In this document: piece after piece, positions 1 to 8,657 of the stretch
How the letters are laid out: every line of letters starts with the position of its first letter
Position numbering within the stretch: the stretch's first letter is position 1
Source: Paenibacillus camelliae
GTDB lineage: Bacteria; Bacillota; Bacilli; Paenibacillales; Paenibacillaceae
Reading direction: 5' to 3'
Length of the DNA: 64,000 bases
Assembly (NCBI RefSeq): GCF_023715345.1
Contig: NZ_JAMBNY010000001.1
Span: forward strand, 868,001-932,000
Notes under the pieces: generated by a model
Seen by the model: only the letters and a program-made list of their open reading frames with translations
What the model was told of the DNA's origin: nothing
Databases searched by the model: none
Translations under genes and position numbers: made by a program

Positions 1-1060
1 GTGCATTAACATGCATTGGCTTGCTGACCGGCTCACTATATGACAAATTATTTTCATCAAAGATGTTAATATCACCGTTCACTCGAACCTGTACGGAGGA
101 TGCTCCCGTATTTTCTGCCACTGATAGGATGACTGCATTTAACAGCTCAGAAGGAACGAAGAACCCTGGCTCATATGAATCGTCTTGCAAATCAATATGA
201 ACAACTCCGTCGTATTCATCAATGCCTGTTACCTTCACATTTGGCAGGATCACTGGGTTAAGAGACTTCGCATCGATTGGACCCTCAATAAGCTCCTCGA
301 TTGCTGCTACCGCTCGACCATCCGACGAACGCTCGATCATACGTGTAACCGGAACAAAATACTGCTCATTGTTCGATGTTTCAGAGGAGAAGTACAAGGT
401 AACTGGTGCTGCATGCGAATAATTAACACCTTCAGCGATTTCTATATTTACCCCGATATCACGCGTTAATGCTTCATCCAGCGGATATTGAGCAATCGGC
501 ATCTCACCAAGCTTTTCACCCTCTACTTGGATTTCCACACCATTTACTCCCTCAAGCGAAGTAAGTGTCCACGTAATCGCTTCAACGATGCTGCGCTCAT
601 CCAGCATATTATAATCTACAAACTGCTCAGATAAGTTAACCGTTGCAATACCTGTTTCAGCGTTTAACTCATAACCTAAAACTTCAGTTCCTTGTGGGAT
701 CATCGCTCGGAAGTCCACTGGCAGCGATCCGGAGTATATCCCTTGATCAACCATAACCTCGAGCAGCTTCAATGCGACCTCCTCGCCTTCAGCAATAGCC
801 ATTGGCAAGCTGATCGGAGCTAGATATCCATTTTTATCCTTTAAGTACACCATATATTGCGCTGCGCCATCCATAACTCCCTCTGATGCTCCATCCAACC
901 AACTGCTTGTCTGCTCCTCTTGCCCCTCAATAACCTCCGTTTGTGGAGGATCAATAGGCTCCGATACGGCTTTCGAGAAAAGTCCACATCCTGATATAAT
1001 CATCGGAATTGCCACTACCCCTACTATTGCTGTGGAACGTAACCAAGTTTTTGCATTCAT
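1..1060 (-). CDS. gerM: Spore germination lipoprotein GerM (3' end cut by window edge)
   Basis: The reading frame is open from an ATG at 1060 down to the window edge, about 353 residues; the stop lies outside. A GGGGAGG ribosome binding site precedes the ATG. The N-terminus is a lipoprotein signal peptide with lipobox ISGC, so the mature protein should be anchored to the outer face of the membrane. Two tandem GerMN-type domains follow, roughly residues 70-200 and 215-345, with the repeated theme of an LxVxLSEQF-like strand and an ExIVWTLTSLxGV-like helix. Known GerM (B. subtilis, about 366 residues) is needed for sporulation and germination, so only a few C-terminal residues are probably missing. 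It is divergent from the PgpA-family gene at 1184. Assignment by domain architecture is firm. Confidence 0.85.
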   Translation of the reverse strand, partial: MNAKTWLRSTAIVGVVAIPMIISGCGLFSKAVSEPIDPPQTEVIEGQEEQTSSWLDGASEGVMDGAAQYMVYLKDKNGYLAPISLPMAIAEGEEVALKLLEVMVDQGIYSGSLPVDFRAMIPQGTEVLGYELNAETGIATVNLSEQFVDYNMLDERSIVEAITWTLTSLEGVNGVEIQVEGEKLGEMPIAQYPLDEALTRDIGVNIEIAEGVNYSHAAPVTLYFSSETSNNEQYFVPVTRMIERSSDGRAVAAIEELIEGPIDAKSLNPVILPNVKVTGIDEYDGVVHIDLQDDSYEPGFFVPSELLNAVILSVAENTGASSVQVRVNGDINIFDENNLSYSEPVSKPMHVNA

Positions 1061-1183
1061 TGTTAAAATCCTCCCCTATATTCACTCAAAACTTTGTACA
1101 ACTTGTCTTTTGTAGTAATATGTATACGAGCCCTTCTTATTTTTAGACCAGTTTTGACTAGAAAAATGTATGGAGGAATAACG

Positions 1184-1723
1184 ATGACGCAAGCAGGGAA
1201 ATATAGTTTGAACAGCAATGAGGTTGCACAAGCTACATATAGACTCCTAGAAGAGAGAGGCGTAACGACGAAGCATATTGCAGAGCTTGTCCATTTTCTG
1301 CAAGCGGATTACATCCCTCACTTAACCGTTGAGGATTGCATTGTACATGTAGAAGCCGTGCTGTCTAAGCGTGAGGTGCAAAATGCAGTGCTCACTGGAA
1401 TTCAGCTAGATATACTGTCAGAGGAAGGTAAGCTAATTGAACCGCTGCAAGCGATGATCAAAAACGATGAAGGCTTATATGGCGTCGATGAAATATTAGC
1501 ATTGTCGATTGTAAACGTGTATGGAAGCATTGGATTTACTAACTTTGGTTATATCGATAAAGTGAAGCCAGGTATACTTGTCCATCTGAATGATAAAAAC
1601 GACAAGCATACCCATACCTTCCTTGATGACATTGTTGGAGCGATTGCTGCTTCTGCTGCAAGCCGATTAGCTCATCGTACACAAGCTGAGCGCGAAGGTG
1701 TAACGACACCTCCATTAGATTAA
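1184..1723 (+). CDS. PgpA-family phosphatidylglycerophosphatase (YutG-like), copy 1
   Basis: 179 residues. The upstream in-frame ATG at 1169 is part of the TGGAGG ribosome binding site, so the ATG at 1184 is the start. The C-terminal half carries PgpA-family features: GLYGVDE, then the NVYGSIGFTNFGYIDK segment, and the conserved TFLDDIVGAIAAS near the end. Family members of the YutG type are proposed to dephosphorylate phosphatidylglycerophosphate in phospholipid synthesis, or act as soluble relatives. A paralogue with the same central block (VLSKREVQ, LYGVDE, NVYG, GYLDK, FLDDLV) lies at 24074. The gene stands alone and ends at a strong terminator. The family is clear; which paralogue is the true PGP phosphatase cannot be told. 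Confidence 0.8.
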   Translation: MTQAGKYSLNSNEVAQATYRLLEERGVTTKHIAELVHFLQADYIPHLTVEDCIVHVEAVLSKREVQNAVLTGIQLDILSEEGKLIEPLQAMIKNDEGLYGVDEILALSIVNVYGSIGFTNFGYIDKVKPGILVHLNDKNDKHTHTFLDDIVGAIAASAASRLAHRTQAEREGVTTPPLD

Positions 1724-1732
1724 ACCTATGAC

Positions 1733-1770
1733 AAAAGGCGAGTGCAGCTCAATCTGCACTCGCCTTTTTT
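1733..1770 (+). terminator. Rho-independent terminator after the PgpA-family gene
   Basis: A perfect 14 bp stem (arms 1734-1747 and 1754-1767) with a 6-base loop and a T run. It sits 10 bases after the stop at 1723. The A run before the left arm also makes it usable for the opposite-strand gene ending at 1816. Confidence 0.9.
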
Positions 1771-1815
1771 GAAAAAGCATAGATCAATATCAATATGTAC
1801 ACTCGTTTCGCTCGA

Positions 1816-2841
1816 TCATTCATTTATGATATAACGTATTAGCCCTTCGCAGTCATTCTTCTTCTGTAAAAGACCTTTCTCCTGTAAATGATCCAAATGT
1901 GCGATCGTTTCCGTTAAAGCAAAGCGCATATTATGAGGCTGTTCACGCAAATGCTTGCCGAATAGCCACTCGCAGCACGTGAAGGAATCCACCGCGCGCT
2001 GCTCCTGTACATACTGAAGGATTGAAGCAAGACGTCGTTTATGATGCTGTATTATTGCAGTAATCCGCTCAGAGTAGCCTTCAAACGGCTCACGATGACC
2101 AGGAAGCACTAGCTTTACGTCTAGCTTGGAAATTTGCTGTAGATTGGCTAGAAACTGTGAGAGGACTGGTCGATCCTCGCCAGCTACTACCCCTACATGA
2201 GGCGTAATTCTTGGAAGCACCTGGTCACCACATAAAAGCTGCTTCGTCAACGAATCATATAGCATAATTCCGCCATAGGCATGGCCTTCCGTATGAATGA
2301 GCAGCCACTGCCTATCTCCAAGTCTGATCGTTTGTCCCGCTTCGATATACTCCACCACTGGCTGTGGCTCTACCTTCGCTACAAATCCCTGCATATTCGC
2401 TAGGATTGCTTCTACAATTTCGATTGGAGTCCCATGTGCGACAAGCAGCTTCTCCATGTCACGCTCGAATTGAGCTTGACCTGTACCCCAAAGCTTATCC
2501 GTATACGCTTTAGACTCTCTTGTCATATAGACAGGAGCATCGCAGTGCTGCTGCACATAGCCAGCAAGACCGTAATGATCTGGGTGTTGATGCGTCACAA
2601 CAATAGCCGAGCAGTTACGCCATGTAAGCGAGAGCTCTTGAAGCGTCTCCTCCCACACTTGCTCTGCTTCAAGTGTACGCAGCCCTGGATCAATAATCGT
2701 ATAGGTTCCGTTCTTCTCTAACAGCAAATAACTGTTGATCCATTTAAGCGAAAATGGCACTGGTACTCTTACCTGTATGACCGAGCTTGTAATATAGGTA
2801 AATCGTTTAGCAGAATTTCTTAAGTCACGGTTATCACTCAC
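1816..2841 (-). CDS. MBL-fold metallo-hydrolase
   Basis: 341 residues, GTG start supported by AAAGGAG eight bases upstream. The metallo-beta-lactamase signature THQHPDHYG lies at residues 83-91 (H84, H86, D88, H89). A second metal-binding block HTEGHAYGG follows near residue 183, with LCGDQVLP and LPGHREPFEG later, the full glyoxalase-II-like set. The C-terminal 80 residues, after IIQHHKRRL, form a helical winged-helix-like domain often found in MBL hydrolases of this length. The substrate cannot be read from the sequence; candidates are thioesters, lactones or phosphodiesters. It is monocistronic and sits back to back with the germination operon. Fold certain, function open. Confidence 0.8.
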   Translation of the reverse strand: MSDNRDLRNSAKRFTYITSSVIQVRVPVPFSLKWINSYLLLEKNGTYTIIDPGLRTLEAEQVWEETLQELSLTWRNCSAIVVTHQHPDHYGLAGYVQQHCDAPVYMTRESKAYTDKLWGTGQAQFERDMEKLLVAHGTPIEIVEAILANMQGFVAKVEPQPVVEYIEAGQTIRLGDRQWLLIHTEGHAYGGIMLYDSLTKQLLCGDQVLPRITPHVGVVAGEDRPVLSQFLANLQQISKLDVKLVLPGHREPFEGYSERITAIIQHHKRRLASILQYVQEQRAVDSFTCCEWLFGKHLREQPHNMRFALTETIAHLDHLQEKGLLQKKNDCEGLIRYIINE

Positions 2842-2913
2842 GCCCGAGTCTCCTTTACAATGTCCTATAGCATAACCCTTCGTTAAGGTTTGTAAAGCTT
2901 CCCCAGTATTTTA

Positions 2914-2942
2914 GCATAGTTTTACAGCTTTGGGTCATACTA
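2914..2942 (+). promoter_or_regulatory. Sigma-G-like promoter for the germination receptor operon
   Basis: GCATA at 2914-2918, 17 bases, then CATACTA at 2936-2942, 28 bases before the ATG of the receptor operon. This fits the forespore sigma-G (or overlapping sigma-F) consensus, the expected regulator of GerA-type receptors in Bacillus. Inference from motif only. Confidence 0.6.
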
Positions 2943-2970
2943 TCACTACTAAGTTTGACGGAGGGATCAT

Positions 2971-4308
2971 ATGCTCGATCGATTAAAAATAATCCTATCT
3001 CCCGCAGAGGATCTCATTCAGAACGAAATTCAGCATCCAATAACAGGACAAAAGCTAGAGCTTGCCTACTTTTTGCCACTAATTGATGAGCAAAAAATTC
3101 ACGCGTTCATAACGGTTCCATTTTCTAAAAATGAATATCCTTTTATGAATTTACTAAAGTCTAACCCTAACTTTACAAAGGTTACTGATCCAGCGACATG
3201 GACTGACCTTTTGCTGCGTGGTCAAGCATTAATTGAATTCCAGGATCAAATTTTTTCTTTCGATGCAATGAAGTTCAGCTATACAGACTTATCGGAGGCT
3301 AAGCTTGAAACGTCCATCCTTGGTCCGCAAAACTCATTAAGTGAGGATCCCATCATCTCACTTAATATTATCCGTAATGCCTATGTGTCACCAGAACTCG
3401 TTATCGATAAAATGAATGTCGGAAATTTATCGAGAACGGGATTGTACATCATTTATGACCAAAGAAAGGTGAACAAGCATACATTAGATCTAGTGATGAA
3501 CAAGCTAGCCAGCGTGCATTTGGATCTCATCCAATCCACCGGTCAGCTCGAACGCTTATTGAACGGTAAGAAATATCAGCTATTCCCTACTCTGCTCATT
3601 ACGGAGCGCATAGATAGAATCGGACGGGCCCTGTCTTTCGGAAAGGTCGTTCTTGTACTGAAAGGCTCACAATATGCGATTATTCTACCTGTTACGTTCT
3701 TTGATTTTATGCATGCAGTTGAGGATCATTATGAATCGATCTGGATGACCAAGCTATTAATTTTTCTGCGTTATGTCGCCTTATTCATTACATCGACACT
3801 ACCGGGACTATACGTCGCCATATTGTCCTATAATCCAGAGGTCTTTAGGCTGCAGCTCACCTTCTCATTAGTTGCTAGTCGTTCGATCGTACCTTACCCT
3901 TCGTTTATCGAGGTCATCATTATGCTCCTAATGATTGAAATGCTGCTAGAATCCAGTATTCGAATACCTAAGCTAATTGGCTCGACATCTACAACGGTAG
4001 GCGGGTTAATTTTAGGCTCAGCAATACAGCAAGCAGGATTAGTCAGTAGCGTTATGATTATTGTGACATCGCTAGTTGCGATCAGTAATTTCGTGCTGCC
4101 GATACATACGATGTCTCTTGCTATACGATTTCTGAAATATCCGATTATTGTATTTGCCATTTTCTTCGGACTCGCCGGAGTATTTCTAGGGTTATTTGTC
4201 TATATCATAAGTCTGTGCAGCACGCGCAGCTTTGGAGAATATTACTTCCGCTATCGCGGTGACGTAAGCACCAAGAAGGGTGATATTGGAGGGACAGGAA
4301 CAGCATGA
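2971..4308 (+). CDS. GerA-type spore germination receptor, A subunit
   Basis: 445 residues; ATG start with a GGAGGG site. It belongs to the GerAA/GerBA/GerKA family, the subunit that with B and C partners forms a nutrient-sensing complex in the inner spore membrane. A soluble N-terminal part (about residues 1-250, including DPIISLNIIRNAYVSPELV and ERIDRIGRALSFGKVVLVL-like segments) precedes four to five membrane segments from about residue 260 to 420, with the family proline pair in TLPGLYVAIL and IVPYPSFIEV. It is slightly shorter than typical family members (about 480), lacking part of the extreme N-terminus. The stop overlaps the start of the B subunit by 4 bases, so the two are translationally coupled. 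The ligand is unknown. Confidence 0.9.
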   Translation: MLDRLKIILSPAEDLIQNEIQHPITGQKLELAYFLPLIDEQKIHAFITVPFSKNEYPFMNLLKSNPNFTKVTDPATWTDLLLRGQALIEFQDQIFSFDAMKFSYTDLSEAKLETSILGPQNSLSEDPIISLNIIRNAYVSPELVIDKMNVGNLSRTGLYIIYDQRKVNKHTLDLVMNKLASVHLDLIQSTGQLERLLNGKKYQLFPTLLITERIDRIGRALSFGKVVLVLKGSQYAIILPVTFFDFMHAVEDHYESIWMTKLLIFLRYVALFITSTLPGLYVAILSYNPEVFRLQLTFSLVASRSIVPYPSFIEVIIMLLMIEMLLESSIRIPKLIGSTSTTVGGLILGSAIQQAGLVSSVMIIVTSLVAISNFVLPIHTMSLAIRFLKYPIIVFAIFFGLAGVFLGLFVYIISLCSTRSFGEYYFRYRGDVSTKKGDIGGTGTA

Positions 4309-5423
4309 ATCGTTATGTATCCTACCATTACTTTATTAACACCTTCTCGAATATCATGCTGCTTGTCCCTTATCACCTGACAGTGGCTAGATTCGATGGT
4401 GCTGTGTTGGCGATACTCCTAAGTCCTGTAATTGGTGGAATATTGCTATATATGTTCACGTCAGGTATGCAAGTTTTTCCGGAAAAAGGATTTCCGGAAA
4501 TTTTTAGCCTATTCTATCCAAAATGGCTTGTGAGAATCCTTATGACCTTTAAGGCATTAATGATTGGAACGTCCACCGCAATCGTCGTCACGTCGTATGC
4601 GGTCATTATTACGAGGTTTCTCAATCCAGAGGGCAATCAGTATGCGATTATGGCCGTACTAATGCTTGTCTGTGCGTTTGGGGCAACACGTTCCACAGTG
4701 ACTGTCAACTTCATACTGGAGATTATTTTAATTCTCAATATCCCACTCATTGGGTTTATTATTTACAAGTCGATTCATACTCCATTAATGAGCTGGGATG
4801 CCATAATTATTGTCGCTAAGCATTTTTATCAGCTGCCATCTCTGCTCGTTTTTGCTAGTGCGATGTTTATATTTACTGGTTTTATGAACCTAGCGATCTT
4901 CAATCGCGTGCTTCCGCCAAATTTTCGTTTTAAGCATCGATGGGCATTTCCGCTAGTGGCATTTCTTGTCTTAGTTGTAACTTTTTTTGTACCGATAGGT
5001 ATTCACGGGACTGAAGCTGTTGTACACTACGTATTTTTATGGAGTGCAACGGCAGACTCCTTGAAAATGATGTATGGCTTTATTGAACGTATGCTATTAA
5101 TCTTTCTCCTTGTGATTATTAACCTCTCGTTAACGTATACAGTGGTTGGTTGGCATATCGTTCTAGAATTTTTCAAGAGTCTATTTCCGAATAACAAGGT
5201 TGACTCGGATGAAGCAAAGCCGCCACTCAAAAGCTATGTCATCATGGCCGGTATGCTTGCTGCCACGTTTTTACTTATGTTTAGTATTAATGAGTTAACT
5301 GTCGTGTTTCTAGGCGCGGTGTTCCTAATTATACGAATGTGTTCAGAAGTAACCTTTACAATATGGGTGTATGTACTTAGTAAGAAAAAGGTGAGAAGGT
5401 ATGAAAAGAAGGCTAATGCTTAG
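4305..5423 (+). CDS. GerA-type germination receptor, B subunit (GerAB permease family)
   Basis: 372 residues with about ten hydrophobic segments, matching the endospore germination permease family (GerAB, APC superfamily). It starts inside the ATGA overlap with the A subunit. Features include the early FPEKGFPEIFSLFYPKW loop and a helix TGFMNLAIFNRVLPPN in the middle, both typical of the family. B subunits are thought to bind the germinant (often an amino acid or sugar) in the inner spore membrane. The last 23 bases overlap the C subunit. Assignment strong; ligand specificity not readable. Confidence 0.9.
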   Translation: MNRYVSYHYFINTFSNIMLLVPYHLTVARFDGAVLAILLSPVIGGILLYMFTSGMQVFPEKGFPEIFSLFYPKWLVRILMTFKALMIGTSTAIVVTSYAVIITRFLNPEGNQYAIMAVLMLVCAFGATRSTVTVNFILEIILILNIPLIGFIIYKSIHTPLMSWDAIIIVAKHFYQLPSLLVFASAMFIFTGFMNLAIFNRVLPPNFRFKHRWAFPLVAFLVLVVTFFVPIGIHGTEAVVHYVFLWSATADSLKMMYGFIERMLLIFLLVIINLSLTYTVVGWHIVLEFFKSLFPNNKVDSDEAKPPLKSYVIMAGMLAATFLLMFSINELTVVFLGAVFLIIRMCSEVTFTIWVYVLSKKKVRRYEKKANA

Positions 5424-6501
5424 CTTTGTCGCCAGTATACTACTAGCTGGAGCCTTGCTTTCAGGCTGCGGGTTTAAAGATATAGACAAGCGGTATTTTG
5501 TAGTCGGTATGGGAATCGATAAGGGTGAAAATGAGGAAAAGCCTTATCGCATCACATTAAAGCTTGGTGTACCGTCTGTTCAAATCGATGCAGGTAAAAG
5601 CAAAACTCAGGTAGAAACGATCGAGGCTGTCTCAATTGCAGAAGGCGTGCGCATGCTGAAGTCTCATGTCGATAAAGAGATTGACTTTGGTCATTGCAAG
5701 ACTATTCTTTTGGGCGAATCATTTGCGCAGGATAGTATCGTTGAAGCGGTAACCTGGATGTCCAGAAGGAGGGACATTCAAAATATTGCAGCTATCGGAA
5801 TTGGCAGCCCAAATGCTGAGGATGTCATTAGAGTGCAGCCAGACGTAGAACGATTTCCCGGTAATACACTAAACTTATTTTTTAGCGAGGATGCGACTGA
5901 ATCATCGTTTACATTTATTGAGCTGCTCACCGATCTGACGAGAAGAATTTATGAAAAGGGTCTCGATCCTTACCTGCCTGTTATTACGGTACAATCAGAG
6001 GATAACACCTACGTCATTAATAGAGTCGCATTGCTTAATAAGGAAAAGGTTGTCACGGTGCTGGAACCTAAGGAAACTCAGCTGCTTAGTCAGCTTACAG
6101 CTCATACAACCCATAGCCAGTTTGGCTCCTATCGGAGTGATCCCTTTGTTATATCAGTCAACGGTATAAAGATACACTATAAAATTAAAAAGTCTGATAC
6201 TGCTCCAAAAGTTGAAATGAAAATTAAGCAGTCAGTTACATTTGAAGAAATGCCGATTAACTCCTATTATAGCAATCCTGAGGGAACGGTCGCACAGCTG
6301 GAACAGGCTTACACAGAGGATGTTCTTAAGCTACTTCAAAAAATCCAGAAAGCGGGAGTTGATCCTTACGGCTTCGGGCTACGCTACCGCGCAAGATTTC
6401 ACCTGCCTAATTTCGATGAGGAGTGGCCTGACATTTATAGCCGTATGGAGTTTGATGTAAAGACAAAAGTAGAGGTAAGAGGAACAGGACTATTAAGGTA
6501 A
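5401..6501 (+). CDS. GerA-type germination receptor, C subunit (GerAC lipoprotein)
   Basis: 366 residues; ATG at 5401 lies inside the end of the B subunit gene, preceded by GAGAAGGT. The N-terminus is a lipoprotein signal with lipobox LLSGC (Cys23), so it is lipid-anchored. The body follows the GerAC fold: FVVGMGIDKG at the start of the first domain, DFGHCKTILLGE, then SRRRDIQNIAAI, and a C-terminal third ending in the family-like DVKTKVEVRGTG. It completes the A-B-C receptor in the normal order. The product should reach the outer face of the spore inner membrane. Confidence 0.9.
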   Translation: MKRRLMLSFVASILLAGALLSGCGFKDIDKRYFVVGMGIDKGENEEKPYRITLKLGVPSVQIDAGKSKTQVETIEAVSIAEGVRMLKSHVDKEIDFGHCKTILLGESFAQDSIVEAVTWMSRRRDIQNIAAIGIGSPNAEDVIRVQPDVERFPGNTLNLFFSEDATESSFTFIELLTDLTRRIYEKGLDPYLPVITVQSEDNTYVINRVALLNKEKVVTVLEPKETQLLSQLTAHTTHSQFGSYRSDPFVISVNGIKIHYKIKKSDTAPKVEMKIKQSVTFEEMPINSYYSNPEGTVAQLEQAYTEDVLKLLQKIQKAGVDPYGFGLRYRARFHLPNFDEEWPDIYSRMEFDVKTKVEVRGTGLLR

Positions 6502-6506
6502 GGAAT

Positions 6507-6548
6507 AATGCTGCTCAAGCATTGCTTAAGGGATGCTTGAGCAGCATT
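6507..6548. terminator. Hairpin between convergent germination operon and fni
   Basis: A perfect 16 bp inverted repeat (6507-6522 and 6533-6548) with a 10-base loop, between stops at 6501 and 6563. There is no good T run on either side, so efficiency is uncertain, but position and stem fit a bidirectional terminator. Confidence 0.65.
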
Positions 6549-6562
6549 GTTATGTAAAATAT

Positions 6563-7615
6563 TTAGCTTGGCACGAGTCGACTATGATACTTAAGCTTGT
6601 CGATACGCTGAACACCGATACCGAACATCGCTGCTTTCAGCTCGTATTCAATCGTCGCTAGTCGTTCAACAATCGTTTGCTGTGGAGCGCTTGAATCAAC
6701 CGCATGAGCTAATAGCGTACGGCCAAATCCTGCCGCATCAGCCCCTAGCGCAATGACTTTCGCAGCATCCACACCGTTATTCAGTCCCCCACTGCCGAAT
6801 AGTGCACAATGCTCCATCCCATCACGAAGCTCTAATAGACAATCAGCTGTTGAATTTCCCCAATCTAGAAAGCTGCTCGAAGCATAATATTGGATAGTGG
6901 AAGGAGGTGTTCGATAGTGCTCCACCTGACTCCAAGACGTACCGCCTGCTCCTGCAACATCAATAAACTGAATACCTATCTGTATAAGTCGGTCGCGGAC
7001 CTCCGCATCAATCCCCCATCCGACATCCTTCACTCCAATAGGAACAGAGGAACGTTTCACTACGGACTCAAGCTTTTGTAACAGCCCAGAGAAATTCGTA
7101 TCCCCTTCAGGCTGAAACACCTCCTGCAGGCTGTTAAGATGAAATACAAGTGCATCCGCTTCTGCAAGCTCAACTGCACGCAGGCAATGCTCCTCCGTTA
7201 GCCCATAATTCAAGCTAACAAGTCCTAAATTTGCAATGATAGGAATCGTTGGAGCATACTTACGAAGCTGAAAGCTGTATGCTAAATCGGATTGATTGAG
7301 AGCTACCTTCATGGAGCCCAAAGCTAGCGCCCAGCCTCTTACCTCTGCTGCAGCTGCCAGCGCTTGATTGATTCTATAGGCTCGCTCTGTTCCACCGGTC
7401 ATCGAGCTAATAAAAAGTGGCGCCTTAATCTGTTTACCAAACATCGTTGACGTCAAATCAATGGCTGCAAAATCCATCTCTGGTAGTGATAAATGCTTGA
7501 ATCTCCATTTTTCTAGCCCTGTCGTAATCCCTTCACCCTGTACGGGCTTTTCTAGACAGATCGAGATATGCTCATCTTTACGCTTCTGTGTTACATCGTT
7601 GTTTAGATTATTCAT
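6563..7615 (-). CDS. fni: Type 2 isopentenyl-diphosphate delta-isomerase
   Basis: 350 residues, ATG start after AAAGGAG. The FMN- and NADPH-dependent type 2 enzyme interconverts isopentenyl and dimethylallyl diphosphate in isoprenoid synthesis. Diagnostic features: N-terminal RKDEHI, the PLFISSMTGG motif near residue 86, VKDVGWG, the GAGGTSW phosphate loop, and SGGLNNGVDAAKVIALGADAAG near the C-terminus of the TIM barrel. It is the last gene of a same-strand run recQ-kdgK-fni with gaps of about 40 bases, an unusual grouping of unrelated functions. Length is normal for the family. Confidence 0.93.
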   Translation of the reverse strand: MNNLNNDVTQKRKDEHISICLEKPVQGEGITTGLEKWRFKHLSLPEMDFAAIDLTSTMFGKQIKAPLFISSMTGGTERAYRINQALAAAAEVRGWALALGSMKVALNQSDLAYSFQLRKYAPTIPIIANLGLVSLNYGLTEEHCLRAVELAEADALVFHLNSLQEVFQPEGDTNFSGLLQKLESVVKRSSVPIGVKDVGWGIDAEVRDRLIQIGIQFIDVAGAGGTSWSQVEHYRTPPSTIQYYASSSFLDWGNSTADCLLELRDGMEHCALFGSGGLNNGVDAAKVIALGADAAGFGRTLLAHAVDSSAPQQTIVERLATIEYELKAAMFGIGVQRIDKLKYHSRLVPS

Positions 7616-7659
7616 ATACCTCTCCTTTATGTATTAACGGCAGAACTAGAAAAACACAC

Positions 7660-8616
7660 TTAACGCTCAATCCAAGCTTGGGCGGTTAAACGCTGCTGTA
7701 ATTGCTCCCACTCTGGAAGTGCTTCCCAGTCCCCATAGGTTTGTACAGCCAAGGAGCCATTAATAGCTGCTATTCGTACAGCTTCATAGGTGTTCATCCC
7801 TTTGCATACCCCTGCTATAAACCCTGCACAGAAGCCATCGCCTGCACCTACCGTGTCAACAACCGTTTCAGCGGGATAGAATGGCACTTGTGTCTGAACT
7901 CCTTGCTCATAGATCACATTAAAATCGCCTTTGCCCTTGACTATACAAGTTGCTTTCAGCTCATTCAGCTTACTGTCAATTAGTGCTTCATCTTCCGTAT
8001 CATATAGAAGCTTTAGCTCATCCCACCCAGGTAAGAAGTAATCTGCCTCTTGAGCAAGCTTCAATATGACTTCCCTTGCCTCTTCTAATGACCACAGCTT
8101 TAATCGTAAGTTCGGATCAAAGCATATTCGCACCCCATGTTTTTTTGCAATCTCAATGGCACGATATACCGTATTTTTGCAGCTTTCGCTTAATGCTGGC
8201 GTGATTCCTGTTATATGCAGCAACTCTGCATCTTTAATGTACTGCTCATCTAATTGCTCCGGGGTCATCGTACTAGCAGCCGAGCCCTTTCGAAAATAAT
8301 GAACTGCATTTCTTCCACTTATTTGTTCACGAAACATCATGCCCGTTGGAGCTTCCTTACTATATAACACTCTTGATACATCAACGCCTTCACCGCGTAT
8401 CGCCTTTACAATTCTTTTGCCTAGCGGGTCATCGCCCATTACACTGAACCAGCCGACGTCGACCCCTAATCTGGCAAGACCGATTGCAACATTGCTCTCA
8501 GCTCCTCCAAAACGATGCTGCAAGCTGTCTGCGCGCTCAATGGATTGCTGCTGCGAAGGTAAAAATAACGCCATGGATTCTCCAAATGTTACGATCTGAG
8601 GGGAATAGGGTTTCAT
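7660..8616 (-). CDS. kdgK: PfkB-family sugar kinase, probably 2-keto-3-deoxygluconate kinase
   Basis: 318 residues, ATG after CGGAGG. Ribokinase/PfkB fold: the N-terminal GESMALFLP strand, the FGGAESNVAIGLARLG signature at about residues 36-51, and the C-terminal anion-hole and catalytic motif DTVGAGDGFCAGF with Asp as base. The N-terminal glycine motif and HYFRKGSAAS segment resemble KDG kinases, which phosphorylate 2-keto-3-deoxygluconate for the KDPG pathway; fructokinase or another sugar kinase remains possible. No KDPG aldolase or uronate gene is nearby, so context does not decide. Its position between recQ and fni suggests cotranscription. Confidence 0.75.
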   Translation of the reverse strand: MKPYSPQIVTFGESMALFLPSQQQSIERADSLQHRFGGAESNVAIGLARLGVDVGWFSVMGDDPLGKRIVKAIRGEGVDVSRVLYSKEAPTGMMFREQISGRNAVHYFRKGSAASTMTPEQLDEQYIKDAELLHITGITPALSESCKNTVYRAIEIAKKHGVRICFDPNLRLKLWSLEEAREVILKLAQEADYFLPGWDELKLLYDTEDEALIDSKLNELKATCIVKGKGDFNVIYEQGVQTQVPFYPAETVVDTVGAGDGFCAGFIAGVCKGMNTYEAVRIAAINGSLAVQTYGDWEALPEWEQLQQRLTAQAWIER

Positions 8617-8657
8617 ACGATAGCCTCCGTTTTATTAATATAGACATGCAGTAACGT

